Shown: positions 33,312-42,887, counted from the first letter of the stretch. The stretch is DNA of 45,124 bases from Plantactinospora endophytica (GCF_016862915.1 NZ_BONW01000052.1:1-45124); one strand, 5' to 3'. The notes: generated by a model from the sequence alone, not told the origin. Translations and numbers: made by a program.

Positions 33312-33737
33312 CTACGAGCCGAGAAGATCTTGGCGGCTTTGAGTGACTTTGGCGATGACGCGGCGGGCGGCCTCGCCTGGTTCCGTAATCTCGGCTTGGC
33401 CGTGGTTGGCCGCGTCGCTGGCGGAGGCGAACAGCGGCACGGGGGAGATGAAGTCCGCAGCGGCGCGGAGGATGTCCGCGCAGATGCGGCCTTCGGCGAG
33501 AGCTAGTCGCAGTGCGAGCAGGTGGTCGCCGCCGTGGCATCCGACCCATCCGGCGCAAAGCCGGCGGTGGTCGCTGCCGGCATCGGTCTGGTGACATTGC
33601 CAGAGCGAGGTCGGCTGGGCGTACGTGGGCGCGTCGTAATTGCGGAGCTTCTCGTACTCTTCAAATGACCATACCCCGGAAGGCACGTCACGCCGGTATG
33701 GACAGCTATCGCATGGGCGCGGCGCCGGAGGCACCAT
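33312..33737 (-). CDS. DUF6283-like cysteine-rich protein
   Basis: A 141-residue protein from ATG 33735-33737 (an in-frame ATG 24 bases further upstream is an alternative). It opens with PCDSCPYRRDVPSGVWSFEEYEKLRNYDAPT, then LWQCHQTDAG, RLCAGWVGCHGGDHLLALRLA. The spaced CxxC, CHQ and CAGWxxCHG are the hallmark of DUF6283 proteins, common in actinomycetes and their phages and probably metal-binding. The C-terminal 45 residues are helical. The native role is unknown. Confidence 0.8.
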   Translation of the reverse strand: MVPPAPRPCDSCPYRRDVPSGVWSFEEYEKLRNYDAPTYAQPTSLWQCHQTDAGSDHRRLCAGWVGCHGGDHLLALRLALAEGRICADILRAAADFISPVPLFASASDAANHGQAEITEPGEAARRVIAKVTQSRQDLLGS

Positions 33738-34055
33738 AGAAGACGACACGAGCCTGAGCATCGCCGACGTGGATAGTCTAGGCAAGCGTCTCGTGCCAGC
33801 GCCTGTTGCTCGTTGCCCTCCGGAGCGTATCCCGGGAGGGGCCAGGATCACACCCGAACTCGGACGGTCGCTGCCGGCCAGGGTTCAGGCGCAGGGCGAC
33901 GACGCGCCGTCGCCGCTCCCCAGCCCTTACAGCAGACCCTGCACAGGTGGGAGTTGACCTCGAACGCGCTCTCCTGCTCACCCGGGAGCCGCGCCAGCGG
34001 TCATCTCTTGCCGGTCTGGATCTAGGCGGTCTTCCGGCCAGATGTGGCCACTGCC
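33738..34055. other. Intergenic stretch without a supported gene
   Basis: Overlapping frames on both strands are Arg/Pro/Gly-rich, as expected of shadow frames. No ribosome-binding site, domain or strong hairpin was seen. Confidence 0.4.
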
Positions 34056-34331
34056 TTACACGTCCAAGGCGGCGTGTACCTCTGCGCCCTCGGTCAGCCT
34101 CCACGGTCGCTTGTCCGCCCACTCCGGGCCGAGGAGGTCGCCTGCTTCGATCAGATCGGCGCCAGCGAGGTCGTTCGCGACTCGGGTCACGACTCGCTCG
34201 GTGCCGGCCTGCAACCAGATCGTCATGAAATCATCGCTGCCGTACCTCCGAACCCTGTAGATCGTCATGGCGGGATCGGCGACGGCGCGGAGTACAGCGA
34301 TCCGGGTCGGCGTCATCCTCAGGTCCGGCAT
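34056..34331 (-). CDS. Small winged-helix-like protein
   Basis: A 91-residue protein from ATG 34329-34331. MTPTRIAVLRAVADPAMTIYRVR starts a helix-turn-helix-like unit, followed by MTIWLQAGTERVVTRVANDLAGADLIEAGDLL and WRLTEGAEVHAAL, giving the helix-helix-wing pattern of small winged-helix DNA-binding proteins (in families annotated from phage and plasmid regions). A purine-rich GTGAGGGG lies upstream on the minus strand. It is possibly a local regulator. Confidence 0.6.
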   Translation of the reverse strand: MPDLRMTPTRIAVLRAVADPAMTIYRVRRYGSDDFMTIWLQAGTERVVTRVANDLAGADLIEAGDLLGPEWADKRPWRLTEGAEVHAALDV

Positions 34332-34780
34332 CGGTCAGCCCCTCACGTCACTGACGCCTCCTCGCAGCGCCAGTCGATGCTAGTGCCACGCCCGAACTCA
34401 GCAAACGGCTGCCCGAACCGACTTCAGGCCGCCAGATCGATGTCGCCTTTCGACGATGATCCTAGGATGATTTTACGGATTGTGTCGCTACCTGCCGGAC
34501 CGTCAGAGACGGTGTCCCGGGTCTGCTGGGCACTCGCGGTGGCCGGCGGGCCTGCTGTGCCGGCCATCAGCCCGACGGTCGCGGTGCCGAGTGCGATTTC
34601 CGCCCCGCCTCTTCGGCAGGCTTGTTTTATGCCCTACTCCTCGGTGAACTCTCAGATAGGCCGGATGGCCCCACCTTGGAGCGTGTCGGCTCCCCGCATC
34701 TACGACCCACTCGCGTGCCATCGGTAGTTGACCAATGACATGGGCGAGGCATGCGGTTCCGGCTGTCGGGTTGTTGGGGG
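34332..34780. other. Gene-free stretch leading into repeat copy B
   Basis: No frame with a recognisable domain was found. Together with the 520-bp repeat that follows, more than 1.1 kb between 34332 and 35488 is non-coding, which is unusual for this otherwise compact region. Confidence 0.4.
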
Positions 34781-35300
34781 AGCAGATCGGGAGCGAAGCT
34801 GTGCTCCCAACCGCGTCAAACGGCGCTTGGCTGCCTTGACCTGCATGTATCGGCACTGCGCCGATTTGGTCCCCTTGTATCGTTGCAGGTCAGAGCGTTG
34901 GCCGGTGTTCCTTGACACAACTGCGCGCAACGGCGCTGAACGGACTTCAACTGCTGTCTATCGCTCCTGGCAGAGTGAGGTTCGGGGGAGTGGTGGGTAA
35001 GGAGCGGTTGATCTGCTGAACGTTTCATTGGGGGCAGATTTGGGAGCAGTCGCCGAGATGATCTCTGTCGCCTTCGATCCGAAGGTGCGGATCGGGGCAC
35101 CTATTTGATCAAGGCTCTGGTCAGGCGCGGTGCGGGGACGTGACATCTTCCGAAACTCGGATGAGGTCACCAGTCGGCTCGTGTCGTGAAGGCGGCCTCT
35201 TCCCCAAGTCGGTAGTGGTCAGTATCGCTCTCGTGTACCGGCCGGTGCGCGGCGTCGCGCCTCATCGGGATGTTTCGCGAACACCATTGGCGAAGCACGC
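34781..35300 (+). repeat. 520-bp non-coding repeat, copy B
   Basis: Ungapped counterpart of 981-1500. The block of about 145 bases around the TTGACACAACTGCGCGCAAC sequence (34913-34932) is almost invariant between copies, whereas the distal 150 bases, including the twin palindromes, have diverged. It ends 189 bp before the NYN nuclease start, mirroring the 213 bp of copy A. Confidence 0.8.
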
Positions 35301-35488
35301 CCACCGCTGCAGGTGTGGCGCGCGTCATCAGTGGGGGCGGTGAATCACGAGCGCCAGGAGAAGCGGAGCGGGCCGGACTGGTCCCGACACTCGTTCCGAC
35401 GGTAGGAAATTTGGGGGCCGAATGGTCGACGCCGGACACGTCCTCGGCCGTCTATGGTCGAGGCGTCCACATCTCTGGAGGTAGCGCC

Positions 35489-36742
35489 ATGGCCGAAGCC
35501 CAGTTTGGTTCGTATCGCCGTGCGGCGCTATTTGTTGACTTCGAGAATGTGTACCTTGGTTTGCGTAACTCGAGCCCCGACGCGGCCGCGGCATTCGCTA
35601 CTGACCCGGGCCGCTGGGTGCGTTGGATGGAGCAGGATCTCGGCCCATTCCGGGTCGACGACGACGAGGTCCCGCGGGTACTGTTACGCCGGATCTGCTA
35701 CCTGGAGCCGAGCCATTCCGGCAAGTTCCGGTCATACTTCACTCGGGCCGGGTTCCGGGTCGTGGACTGCCCGTCGCTGACGAGCAGGGGCAAGAACAGT
35801 GCCGACATCCACATGGTCCTCGACATCCTCGATACCCTCACCCACCCAACCCGGTTCGACGACTTCGTCGTCCTGTCGACCGACGCGGACTTCACCCCGG
35901 TGTTCATGCGACTGCGCGAGCACGACAGGACCTCGGCGATGCTGGTGAGCGGGCCAACCGCCGCCGCGTTACAGTCAGTGTGCGACTTCGCGATCCCGGA
36001 CATCATGTTCATCGAGGAAGCCTTAGGCCTGAGTCAGTCGCAAGCCGGGGTGGACCAGGTCCGCACCCCACTCCCGCAGCCACGCGCGGCCTCCGCTGCC
36101 TTGACCGACTTCGACAGCGACAACGTGCGGAACCGCCTCGAGGCGGCGGTGCGGCAGCTTGTGGCACAGTCGACGACACCGGTCGACCTCGCCTCCGCGG
36201 CACACTATGTCCGCAAGGTCGTGGGACGGGAGGCGACGAAAGACTGGGTCCGGGCGGGCGGGTTCAAGCAGTTCGTTGCGGCGATCCAGAACGAGACCCT
36301 GGTGCTGGAGCCGCGCCACCCCGGCTGGCTGCTCGACCCGGCCAGGCACGAACTGGTCCAGCCCGCGAGCGCGCCGGAGATCGCCGAACGAGTAAGTCGG
36401 GTCGTCGGAGCACCTCTGATTGGCACAGACGCCTACCAGGCCCTGTTCCGGTCGATCGCCGACGAGGGCCGTGCCAACCCCGCCTTACCACAGGCGCAGG
36501 CGGAGGAGGTGATCCGTGAGGCGTGCGCTCGGCGGGGACACACGGTCACGAGGAGTGCGATCCACTTCGTGCTCATCGGCCTGAAGTACAGCGAGGTCGA
36601 TTGGCGAGAGACACAGCACGACGCAGCGAACCTCGCCTCGGAGTTCGCCGGTAACGTGCTGCGGCTGACGGTCAACGCCCGGATGGAGTTGTCGGAGGCG
36701 GAACGGGCTGCGGTACGAGCGTGGATTCAGAACGAGCACTGA
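35489..36742 (+). CDS. NYN-domain nuclease with OST-HTH/LOTUS-like C-terminus
   Basis: A 417-residue protein from ATG 35489, behind an ideal GGAGGT (35477-35482). The NYN (PIN-like) domain covers about 11-170: ALFVDFENVY (Asp17, Asn20), KNSADIHMVLD (Asp106) and LSTDADFTPVF (Asp132, Asp134) supply the metal-binding acids. Residues 205-295 (VDLASAAHYVRKVVGREATKDWVRAGGFKQFV...GWLLDPARHE) match the OST-HTH/LOTUS RNA-binding domain, and the last 110 residues form a second helical domain ending in AERAAVRAWI. An RNA-targeting nuclease is likely. It is a single gene, with repeat copy B upstream. Confidence 0.85.
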   Translation: MAEAQFGSYRRAALFVDFENVYLGLRNSSPDAAAAFATDPGRWVRWMEQDLGPFRVDDDEVPRVLLRRICYLEPSHSGKFRSYFTRAGFRVVDCPSLTSRGKNSADIHMVLDILDTLTHPTRFDDFVVLSTDADFTPVFMRLREHDRTSAMLVSGPTAAALQSVCDFAIPDIMFIEEALGLSQSQAGVDQVRTPLPQPRAASAALTDFDSDNVRNRLEAAVRQLVAQSTTPVDLASAAHYVRKVVGREATKDWVRAGGFKQFVAAIQNETLVLEPRHPGWLLDPARHELVQPASAPEIAERVSRVVGAPLIGTDAYQALFRSIADEGRANPALPQAQAEEVIREACARRGHTVTRSAIHFVLIGLKYSEVDWRETQHDAANLASEFAGNVLRLTVNARMELSEAERAAVRAWIQNEH

Positions 36743-36915
36743 ACGGGCTGCGCTCCGGCCGCAGCCGCCGGTGGAGGTTCGATGCCGACTAGTTCGTGCT
36801 GTCGCAGCGACTTACGGACCAGTACAACGATGGGCGGCCTCTTCGGCTTCCGATTTGAGCAGTAAACGCCGCTGGGTGTTGGACGGTCGGCCGGCCGCGC
36901 GTACCCGATCAACGG

Positions 36916-37704
36916 GTGCACTTCGGCGAGCGTTCCCGACACACTGCAACGATGCTTGGCCAGCCGCATCGTCGAGTTCTGCAGCACGTGCACCCGCGTG
37001 TTCTTGCCGCCGTTACACGAGATTGGGCAGCAGACCTGACTCGCAGTGAGAGGCGCGGTCTCGTCATTGCGGTCCTGATCTTTGCGGTTGGGCTGATCGG
37101 CGGAGTCGTGGGTGGCGAGAACGTCCCGTCTGGCCAACGGGGCGCTCCTGGCGCCGAGCCTGTCCCGATCGCAACCCCGACGGTGGCGGGTCCCGTTCCT
37201 GGTGAACCTTGCCCTTCGCCAGGGATCACGCTTCCGACCGCAGATGGATCCAACGTTGTTTGCTTCGATCGGGAGGACGGCGGCCTGACGTGGGGCAGCC
37301 CTGAACACTGGGTGCTGCTTCCCATGACGCCACCAGCAACGACGGCAACGGCTACGCAAAGCGTCGAGGTTCCCTCGCCGTCGGCGACAGGCAAAAAGGT
37401 CGATCCGGAACCTGACTCGGCCGAGGTGCCCTACTACCGCAACTGCGACCAGGCATACGACGCCGGTGTTGCACCTCTGTTCGAAGGCGAGCCCGGATAC
37501 CGGGCGGCCCTGGACGCAGACGGGGACGGCGAGGCGTGCGAGGGCAGACAGGGAAACGGCGACCCTGGACCCGGCTCCGACGGCGACGTTTACTACGAGA
37601 ACTGCGCCGCCGTCCGAGCCGCGGGCGCGGACCCGATTCGAAAGGGCGAACCCGGATATGGCCGCCATCTGGACCGAGACGGAGATGGCGTTGGCTGCGA
37701 ATGA
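36916..37704 (+). CDS. Exported protein with two excalibur calcium-binding domains
   Basis: Starting at GTG 36916 (ATG 36952 is an alternative) the product is up to 262 residues. A basic N-terminus is followed by one membrane helix (about 49-67, GLVIAVLIFAVGLIGGVVGG), a Pro/Thr/Val-rich extracellular region with two Cys, and two excalibur repeats at the end: YYRNCDQAYDAGVAPLF...DADGDGEACEG and YYENCAAVRAAGADPI...DRDGDGVGCE. Each carries the DxDxDGxxC calcium-loop signature. Such domains are common on actinobacterial and Bacillus surface proteins and nucleases; no nuclease motif is seen here. Confidence 0.8.
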   Translation: MHFGERSRHTATMLGQPHRRVLQHVHPRVLAAVTRDWAADLTRSERRGLVIAVLIFAVGLIGGVVGGENVPSGQRGAPGAEPVPIATPTVAGPVPGEPCPSPGITLPTADGSNVVCFDREDGGLTWGSPEHWVLLPMTPPATTATATQSVEVPSPSATGKKVDPEPDSAEVPYYRNCDQAYDAGVAPLFEGEPGYRAALDADGDGEACEGRQGNGDPGPGSDGDVYYENCAAVRAAGADPIRKGEPGYGRHLDRDGDGVGCE

Positions 37705-38273
37705 CCGCAGATGAGGTAGAGCCCAATGCCTGTACCGTTCGGGGAACTCGACCCACGCCAGCCAGGTGCGGCCGCAGCACCACTAGGTCAGCCAGCCGCA
37801 CGGCCGCCGCCGTCCCTACACAGTGGACCGGATGCCACAGAAATCAAGCGTGATCACGAAACGGATGCAGCTGGTGAACTTGTTGTCGGGAGTGCGTCGC
37901 TGCTCGAGCCAGCGGCACGTCGACGCTGAAGTGGCGGGATGTCGATGGGTCGGGAGCTCGTCGAGTGCTGCGCCGGCCAGCCGTACGAGGAGGTGCAGGA
38001 GGCGGCACTGTGGCGAAGGGCTTGACCGGTACTGGTACGCATGGTGACGCGAGGAACTCTACTGGTGAGAGCGCGGGTGGCGGTGGAGCTGATGGCCCTG
38101 CTCGCGGCGGTCCAGGGCGCCACCGCCCAGGCAGGCGTACTCGATCAAATGCAAACAGCCGGACTGATTCCACCGTCTTGTTGAGGTATGGCCGGTACCT
38201 CCCGGTGCGGCCGCCGGAGCCGGCCCGTCGGAACGGGACGATCCAAGCACCCCGACCTGCCCGGGAAGCATTG
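37705..38273. other. Region of fragmentary small frames
   Basis: Short protein-like pieces occur here: a 67-residue frame from ATG 37726 rich in Pro/Ala, one near 37938 reading MSMGRELVECCAGQPYEE, and one from 38041 reading MVTRGTLLVRARVAVELMALL. None is long or well supported. The second and third might be pieces of a decayed gene. I would not annotate a functional gene here. Confidence 0.35.
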
Positions 38274-39107
38274 GTGTCCGGGCGCTCATCGCGCGACAGC
38301 ACCCGAGAAGCGAGGTCAGCCATAAAAGGCACGACAATTGTCGCCGCTCCGGTCGCCCTCACGCTGCTGACCTGGCCCGGATCCGCAGTTGCGGCGCCAC
38401 CGACGAACGACGACTTCGACCACGCGATCCTGGTCGGAGGATCCCTGCCGTTTGCCGACACGGTCTCCAGCGCGGATGCGACCACGGCGACGGACGACCC
38501 GCAGCCCTGTCTCAGCACCGCTCTTTCCACCGTCTGGTACCGCTTCACCCCGACCCGCAGCGGCATGTACGCAGCCACCGGAACGGCAGAACCGTACGGC
38601 GCGTTCGTGAGCGTCTACACCGGTACCCGGGGCGCCCTGACACCGGTCGTCTGCGGCAGCAACAACGGCGCCGGGACCGCCGTGGCCGGCACCACCTACT
38701 ACCTGATGGTCAGCGCCTTTCCGTGGTCACCCCCGGGCGCCGACTTCAGGTTCCACCTCGACGGCTCGTCGGTACTCGACGTCACGCTCGATCCTCGCGG
38801 ACGGGTCGACCTGAACGCCGGATCCGCGAGGGTCTCCGGCACCCTTACCTGCCGCGCCACCGGCCAGCCCCGGATCGACGGAGAACTGCAACAGCGGGTC
38901 GGCCGCACGACCATCTCTCGAGGCTTCGGCATATCGGTCACCACCTGCGACGCAACGCCACAACGCTGGGTGGCCCAGGTCGGCGGAGGCGATGGGTTCA
39001 CGTTCGGCCGCGCCAGCGTGTGGGTACACGTGCACGGCTGCCCCGACGCCGCGACGTGTCTGACTGACCACGCCGAGGGCGACGTCATCCTACTCTCCCG
39101 GCGGTAG
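38274..39107 (+). CDS. Secreted protein with signal peptide
   Basis: A 277-residue protein, start taken as GTG 38274. A signal peptide is evident: a basic start (RSSRDSTREARSAIKG), a hydrophobic core (TTIVAAPVALTLLTW) and the cleavage site SAVAAPP. The mature protein begins NDDFDHAILVGGSLPFADTVSSADAT, followed by LSTVWYRFTPTRSGMYAATGT, VSVYTGTRGALTPVVC and TTYYLMVSAF, the arrangement of secreted beta-sandwich (PPC-like) domains that follow 'NDDFANA' openings. The second half (LDVTLDPRGRVDLNAGSARVSGTLTC...) resembles DUF6299-type domains of actinobacteria. Probably extracellular; role unknown. Confidence 0.75.
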   Translation: MSGRSSRDSTREARSAIKGTTIVAAPVALTLLTWPGSAVAAPPTNDDFDHAILVGGSLPFADTVSSADATTATDDPQPCLSTALSTVWYRFTPTRSGMYAATGTAEPYGAFVSVYTGTRGALTPVVCGSNNGAGTAVAGTTYYLMVSAFPWSPPGADFRFHLDGSSVLDVTLDPRGRVDLNAGSARVSGTLTCRATGQPRIDGELQQRVGRTTISRGFGISVTTCDATPQRWVAQVGGGDGFTFGRASVWVHVHGCPDAATCLTDHAEGDVILLSRR

Positions 39108-39325
39108 CTGAACTCCGGACGCTGTGCCGACTGGTCGACGCCTCGCCGCGACCAGACTGGCAGCCGGGGCCCGAACGGGTCAGAGCCCACCCCCGACGTC
39201 CGAGCCGAGACGCCGCCCGGGGTGGGCGGCCGGTCGACGGGTTGACGACGGGGCAGTAGCCGAAGGCGGCAGTGTATGTGGTCTTGCGGCTGAGGCTGAG
39301 GCTTAGGTGCCTCCCGGGGAGAACT
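39108..39325. other. Convergent intergenic region with a small hairpin
   Basis: GCCGCCC (39212-39218) and GGGCGGC (39224-39230) form a 7-bp stem with a 5-nt loop, about 100 bp after the secreted-protein stop and before the convergent NACHT gene. It could be a bidirectional terminator. No gene is seen. Confidence 0.4.
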
Positions 39326-41440
39326 TCACCCCGGCCGTGCGTCCTGATGGCAAGAATGGTGTTGGACGATCAGCCGGTCGCGGAGCCGGGCATGGCGGAA
39401 TTGGTATACAGGTCCGACTGTCCTTAGAACGCCGCGGCGGTGCGCGTCCTCAAAAAACTCCATCGAGCGAACGGGACCGTCCCCAGCGAGCCAGATCTGT
39501 ACGAATGCTAGCCGCGCGTCCCAGGTGCGGACGTAGGACAGGGACATGGCTATCCCAGTCGCGACGCCGACAGTCACGCCGATCGTCAGGCCGCGGCCAA
39601 ATCCGTACCACATGCCGAAGGCAATCCCGGTTAGCACTCCCGAGGCAAGGCCGAAGGCAATTCCCACCACGAGGCCCGTAGCTCGGTCCCGACGCCAGCC
39701 TGTGAGCGGGTCGACGGGATTGCCTGCGTCAGCATAGGGGGCTGCCGTCAAGATTGATACTGCCGTGGAGAACTGGAACGCGAGCGCCGTTGCGATGCCG
39801 CACGCAAGTCCGAGTGCCGGGTTGCCCCGCAGGCCGAAGGTGAGGCCGGCGACCGTGCCGTATCCGAGGCCGATGACCAGGCCGATAAGGTTCAGCCGGC
39901 TCCGGCCCGGTGAACCGAGCGCTCGCCAGCGGATGGGCGTGACCCTTGCCGGGCGGTCTTCGGGTCGCCACTCCGCGAACGCACCGACGAGGGTTCCGGC
40001 CACCAGGCCAGCAACACCGGTGATCGCGGCGAACTCCGACCCGAACGTCACCCAACCGATCACCGCGAACACCAAAGCGGCGAGCAGCCCGTTGGCGACA
40101 GCCCGGAACGTAGATGGTTGCCAGGCGGGGATGCGCCACCACGCAAGATCGTAAGTGTCCTCTTCGCCCATTTTCCGTGCGATATAGCGCAGCCACCGGT
40201 TTGCCTGCGCTGCGGTGTAGCGGGGTGCAGGGCGGCCGGGTCGGGTCGCGTATGCGGCCGGGACCACCCGATCCAGCAGGAAGTCCTCCACGGCATTGCT
40301 GTTGTCAAAGCGGGCCGGACCCAGTAGGGCTGTGGCATCGTCGGCGTGGAAGGTATCCCGGACCAGTGTCAGCGTGAGTGGCTTGTTCAACGCCTCGGCA
40401 ATAGCCCCGTCGATGCCCGACCGAACCTGATCCACGAGCCGCTGCCAGGACTCGGGTGCTGGTTGTACTCGACAGCGCAGCAGATAGTCGGCGGCGTCCT
40501 CCCTGCTGACCGGAAGCAGTTCCAAGGCCGCAGCACCGGCGAGGTGTGCATGCCGGACCGCGTCGGCGAGCTGTTCGTTGCGACTAATTAGGACTAGCCG
40601 GCAGCGTGCCTGTCCGTCGAGGCTTCCGAGGATTGTCGGCCGTAGCTCCTCGGGCGTCTCGTCGAAGCCGTCCAGCAGCACTGCGACTCGCTGCTGAGCG
40701 ATCAGGCGCTCAGCCACGTCGGCGCCGTACTCGTCGGCGCGCAAAAATCGGTAGGTGTCACGCAACTGCTTGGCGACCCAATCCGCGAACGCAAGGCGGC
40801 TCGGATCCCAGTAACGACAGTTGACCAGTACCGGCACCGGTGTCACCTTACGGTCGGATTCACCAAGCTCGTCGCGATGCCGCAAGGCAGTAATGAGGAG
40901 CGTGATTACTGCACCCGTCTTGCCGGTGCCAGGGCCGCCGACGATGAGCAGGCGCCCGGAATCCAGCCCGGCATACACCGCGAACAGGGCCTGCATCCCG
41001 CCACCGGTCAGGTCGTTTTCTGACACCCTTGTTGTCCCGGGCAACGGCGGAAAACGTGCCGTTGCGCCGTCTGTTCCTACGGCGTCGGTGACCGGCCCGG
41101 TCACCGACGATCGCGACCACCGCCACCGGATCGGGACTGGCTTCGGACTGACTAGGCCCCTTTCCAGCGCAGCTACCTCCCACTGCCGACGGACCGTTTC
41201 GGCAAGCGCATCGGCAGCGGCGTCGAGTGCGTCGGGCGAGGCCGTACGGGAGCTGGCGCGACTTATTACGCGTCCCGCCGCAGCGGATCCGACCAGCGTC
41301 ACCAATGTTGCACCGATAGCCAGTTCGAGCAGGTCGTTCTGCCCTCGGACCAACAACATGTTACCGGCGACGCCGCCGGCCAGCACGACCAGCACCACTC
41401 CGGCTCGGAGCAGCATCCGGAAGACCACGCGACCTGTCAC
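39326..41440 (-). CDS. NACHT ATPase with polytopic membrane C-terminus
   Basis: A 704-residue protein from GTG 41438-41440 (ATG eight codons in is an alternative). Two N-terminal membrane helices (about 12-31 and 38-58) anchor it. The NACHT core has Walker A VGGPGTGKT (167-175), Walker B VAVLLDGFDETPEEL (252-266) and LVLISRNEQL. A helical lid region follows, and then from about 440 to 640 a series of Gly-rich hydrophobic helices of the 'GLxxGLxxGxxxG' kind, closing with VYQFRHARLRDRL. This layout, NTPase followed by a membrane-embedded domain, recurs among actinobacterial NACHT proteins and suggests membrane disruption as output. It is head-to-head with the second membrane module. Confidence 0.85.
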   Translation of the reverse strand: MTGRVVFRMLLRAGVVLVVLAGGVAGNMLLVRGQNDLLELAIGATLVTLVGSAAAGRVISRASSRTASPDALDAAADALAETVRRQWEVAALERGLVSPKPVPIRWRWSRSSVTGPVTDAVGTDGATARFPPLPGTTRVSENDLTGGGMQALFAVYAGLDSGRLLIVGGPGTGKTGAVITLLITALRHRDELGESDRKVTPVPVLVNCRYWDPSRLAFADWVAKQLRDTYRFLRADEYGADVAERLIAQQRVAVLLDGFDETPEELRPTILGSLDGQARCRLVLISRNEQLADAVRHAHLAGAAALELLPVSREDAADYLLRCRVQPAPESWQRLVDQVRSGIDGAIAEALNKPLTLTLVRDTFHADDATALLGPARFDNSNAVEDFLLDRVVPAAYATRPGRPAPRYTAAQANRWLRYIARKMGEEDTYDLAWWRIPAWQPSTFRAVANGLLAALVFAVIGWVTFGSEFAAITGVAGLVAGTLVGAFAEWRPEDRPARVTPIRWRALGSPGRSRLNLIGLVIGLGYGTVAGLTFGLRGNPALGLACGIATALAFQFSTAVSILTAAPYADAGNPVDPLTGWRRDRATGLVVGIAFGLASGVLTGIAFGMWYGFGRGLTIGVTVGVATGIAMSLSYVRTWDARLAFVQIWLAGDGPVRSMEFFEDAHRRGVLRTVGPVYQFRHARLRDRLIVQHHSCHQDARPG

Positions 41441-41887
41441 GTGACGCAGCGTTCCATGCGGCTCACGGTGATCGACATAGGGCAGACGGTCGATTCGCGG
41501 CTCACGTCCGTGCTGACGATTGGGCAGGCGCAGGACCCGACTAGAGGGGATGACGTCAACCGATGCGAGCAGCAGGTACGGCCGGAGAGCGCTGTTCCTG
41601 CCGGTTGGCGCATGGAAGGGCTGACCCCGATCTCAGCCCGGGGTCAGCTCGCTCGGGCGAGTCCTTGACGCCGCAGAAGCGCGGGCCTGACATGGCGCGT
41701 TGTATCCAGATCGTCGGGCTGTCCGCCGTCTATAGAAGGTCCGGCAGCAGCTGCCCGGAACGAACCGGGCTGATCTCATCCATTGTCATCGTCGTGCCGC
41801 TGGCGACGGCACAACGGGCGGCGCCGTAGCCACCCACGCTGTTGCACTAGATGGCACGATCCGTTGCCGCGGCACTACCATGGCTTC
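41441..41887. other. Divergent promoter region
   Basis: A 447-bp stretch between the leftward NACHT gene and the rightward membrane module. Apart from the hairpin at 41620-41648 nothing is recognised. From about 41850 the sequence is homologous to the region before 29048. Confidence 0.4.
41620..41648. terminator. 9-bp hairpin in the divergent region
   Basis: GCTGACCCC (41620-41628) and GGGGTCAGC (41640-41648) pair perfectly with an 11-nt loop. Because the flanking genes diverge, it does not end either of them; it may be an operator, an attenuator or a terminator of a lost gene. Confidence 0.4.
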
Positions 41888-42346
41888 GTGGGGTTGGCGG
41901 AAGTGGCCATGTGGGGACTCGCCGGTGGGTTCGTCGTCGAAGCTCTCAATCTGGTGGCCTCGATCCGTCAACAGCGGACGTGGCCGTGGCAAGTTCCCGG
42001 CGAGATCGGTGCCACGCTGTACTTGATCTGCTCGCTACTCCGGTTGGCCGTCTCAACGATCGTGGCAGGCGCGTTGGGTGCAGACGACCAGGTGAGCGGC
42101 GCGGCCGGGGCGTTCCTCATCGGAGTTGGCGCCCCGTTGATCATCCGGGCCACGCTCGCGCAGATCGGTGCCGTATCGACGACCTCGTTGGAGCCCACTG
42201 CGGATTCCATCACCACGATGGACGCGCCCGCGCCGGCCGCCCTGCCTCCGCCCAGTGGCACCGCCGGCCCCTCTATTGATGACGGCACTGACGCGGTGGT
42301 GCCGGATCGGGACGATCCGTTACGCATTGGGAGTGCTGATGTCTGA
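41888..42346 (+). CDS. Multi-pass membrane protein of the duplicated module, copy 2
   Basis: A 152-residue paralogue of the 29048 gene with the same GTG start, the same three hydrophobic helices and the same 8-bp overlap (ATGTCTGA) with the next gene. The helices are nearly unchanged (one change of Ser to Ile and one of Thr to Ser in the second helix), while the Pro/Ala/Asp tail carries most of the substitutions. The reading frame is intact, so this copy is under selection or recently acquired. Confidence 0.75.
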   Translation: MGLAEVAMWGLAGGFVVEALNLVASIRQQRTWPWQVPGEIGATLYLICSLLRLAVSTIVAGALGADDQVSGAAGAFLIGVGAPLIIRATLAQIGAVSTTSLEPTADSITTMDAPAPAALPPPSGTAGPSIDDGTDAVVPDRDDPLRIGSADV

Positions 42347-42887
42347 GCTTGGAGGAAGCGCCGGCACCGGGCATGTCCAAGAGCCGCCTCGGCGCCCGGC
42401 AGCAGACGACCTTGCCAGCGTCCCATCTACGGTCGCGTTGCTGCGGCTACCGGGCATCTTGATCACGAGGGAGATGTTCGTGGTGGAGGGCCGGCGGTTT
42501 CCCGTGGCCGAGCTGTCGCACCTACAGACGGCCCGCGGACCCCACGAATCCCTGTGGGCGACGGTCTTGGCTCTTGCGGTAGCGCTCGCGTTTGCCGCCA
42601 CTCTCACCTGGCGCGGCTTGGGCGGCATCGTCGGGGCAACCCTTGGCGGAGCGGCGACATTCGTGGCCCTGGGCGCGGTGCTGATGCACCGTCGGCGTCC
42701 CCGGACATACGAGTTGTGGGGCATGTATCGAGGTCAGACTGTCCTGTTGTTCGTCACCGCCGACGAGCGCCGATTCGGGCAAGTGACCCGGGCTCTCATT
42801 CGCGCGCGCGAGGTCGCCCGCCTGCAACAGCCGAAGCCGGTTGCGAGGTCCGACACCGACCAGGGGACCGCCGCACTGGGTGGATGA
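42339..42887 (+). CDS. DUF6232-like membrane protein of the duplicated module, copy 2
   Basis: A 182-residue paralogue of the 29499 gene, same length, intact. The core (residues about 34-75, ILITREMFVVEGRRFP...ARGPHESLW) is almost identical to copy 1 at both protein and DNA level. Differences cluster at the two termini (about 22 changes in all). The two membrane helices and the basic HRRRPRTYELWGMY loop are retained. Confidence 0.7.
   Translation: MSELGGSAGTGHVQEPPRRPAADDLASVPSTVALLRLPGILITREMFVVEGRRFPVAELSHLQTARGPHESLWATVLALAVALAFAATLTWRGLGGIVGATLGGAATFVALGAVLMHRRRPRTYELWGMYRGQTVLLFVTADERRFGQVTRALIRAREVARLQQPKPVARSDTDQGTAALGG

Noticed and set aside
36727-37668. 313-codon minus-strand frame after the NYN gene
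   Set aside because: Antisense to the excalibur protein, which has a TM helix and two recognised domains.
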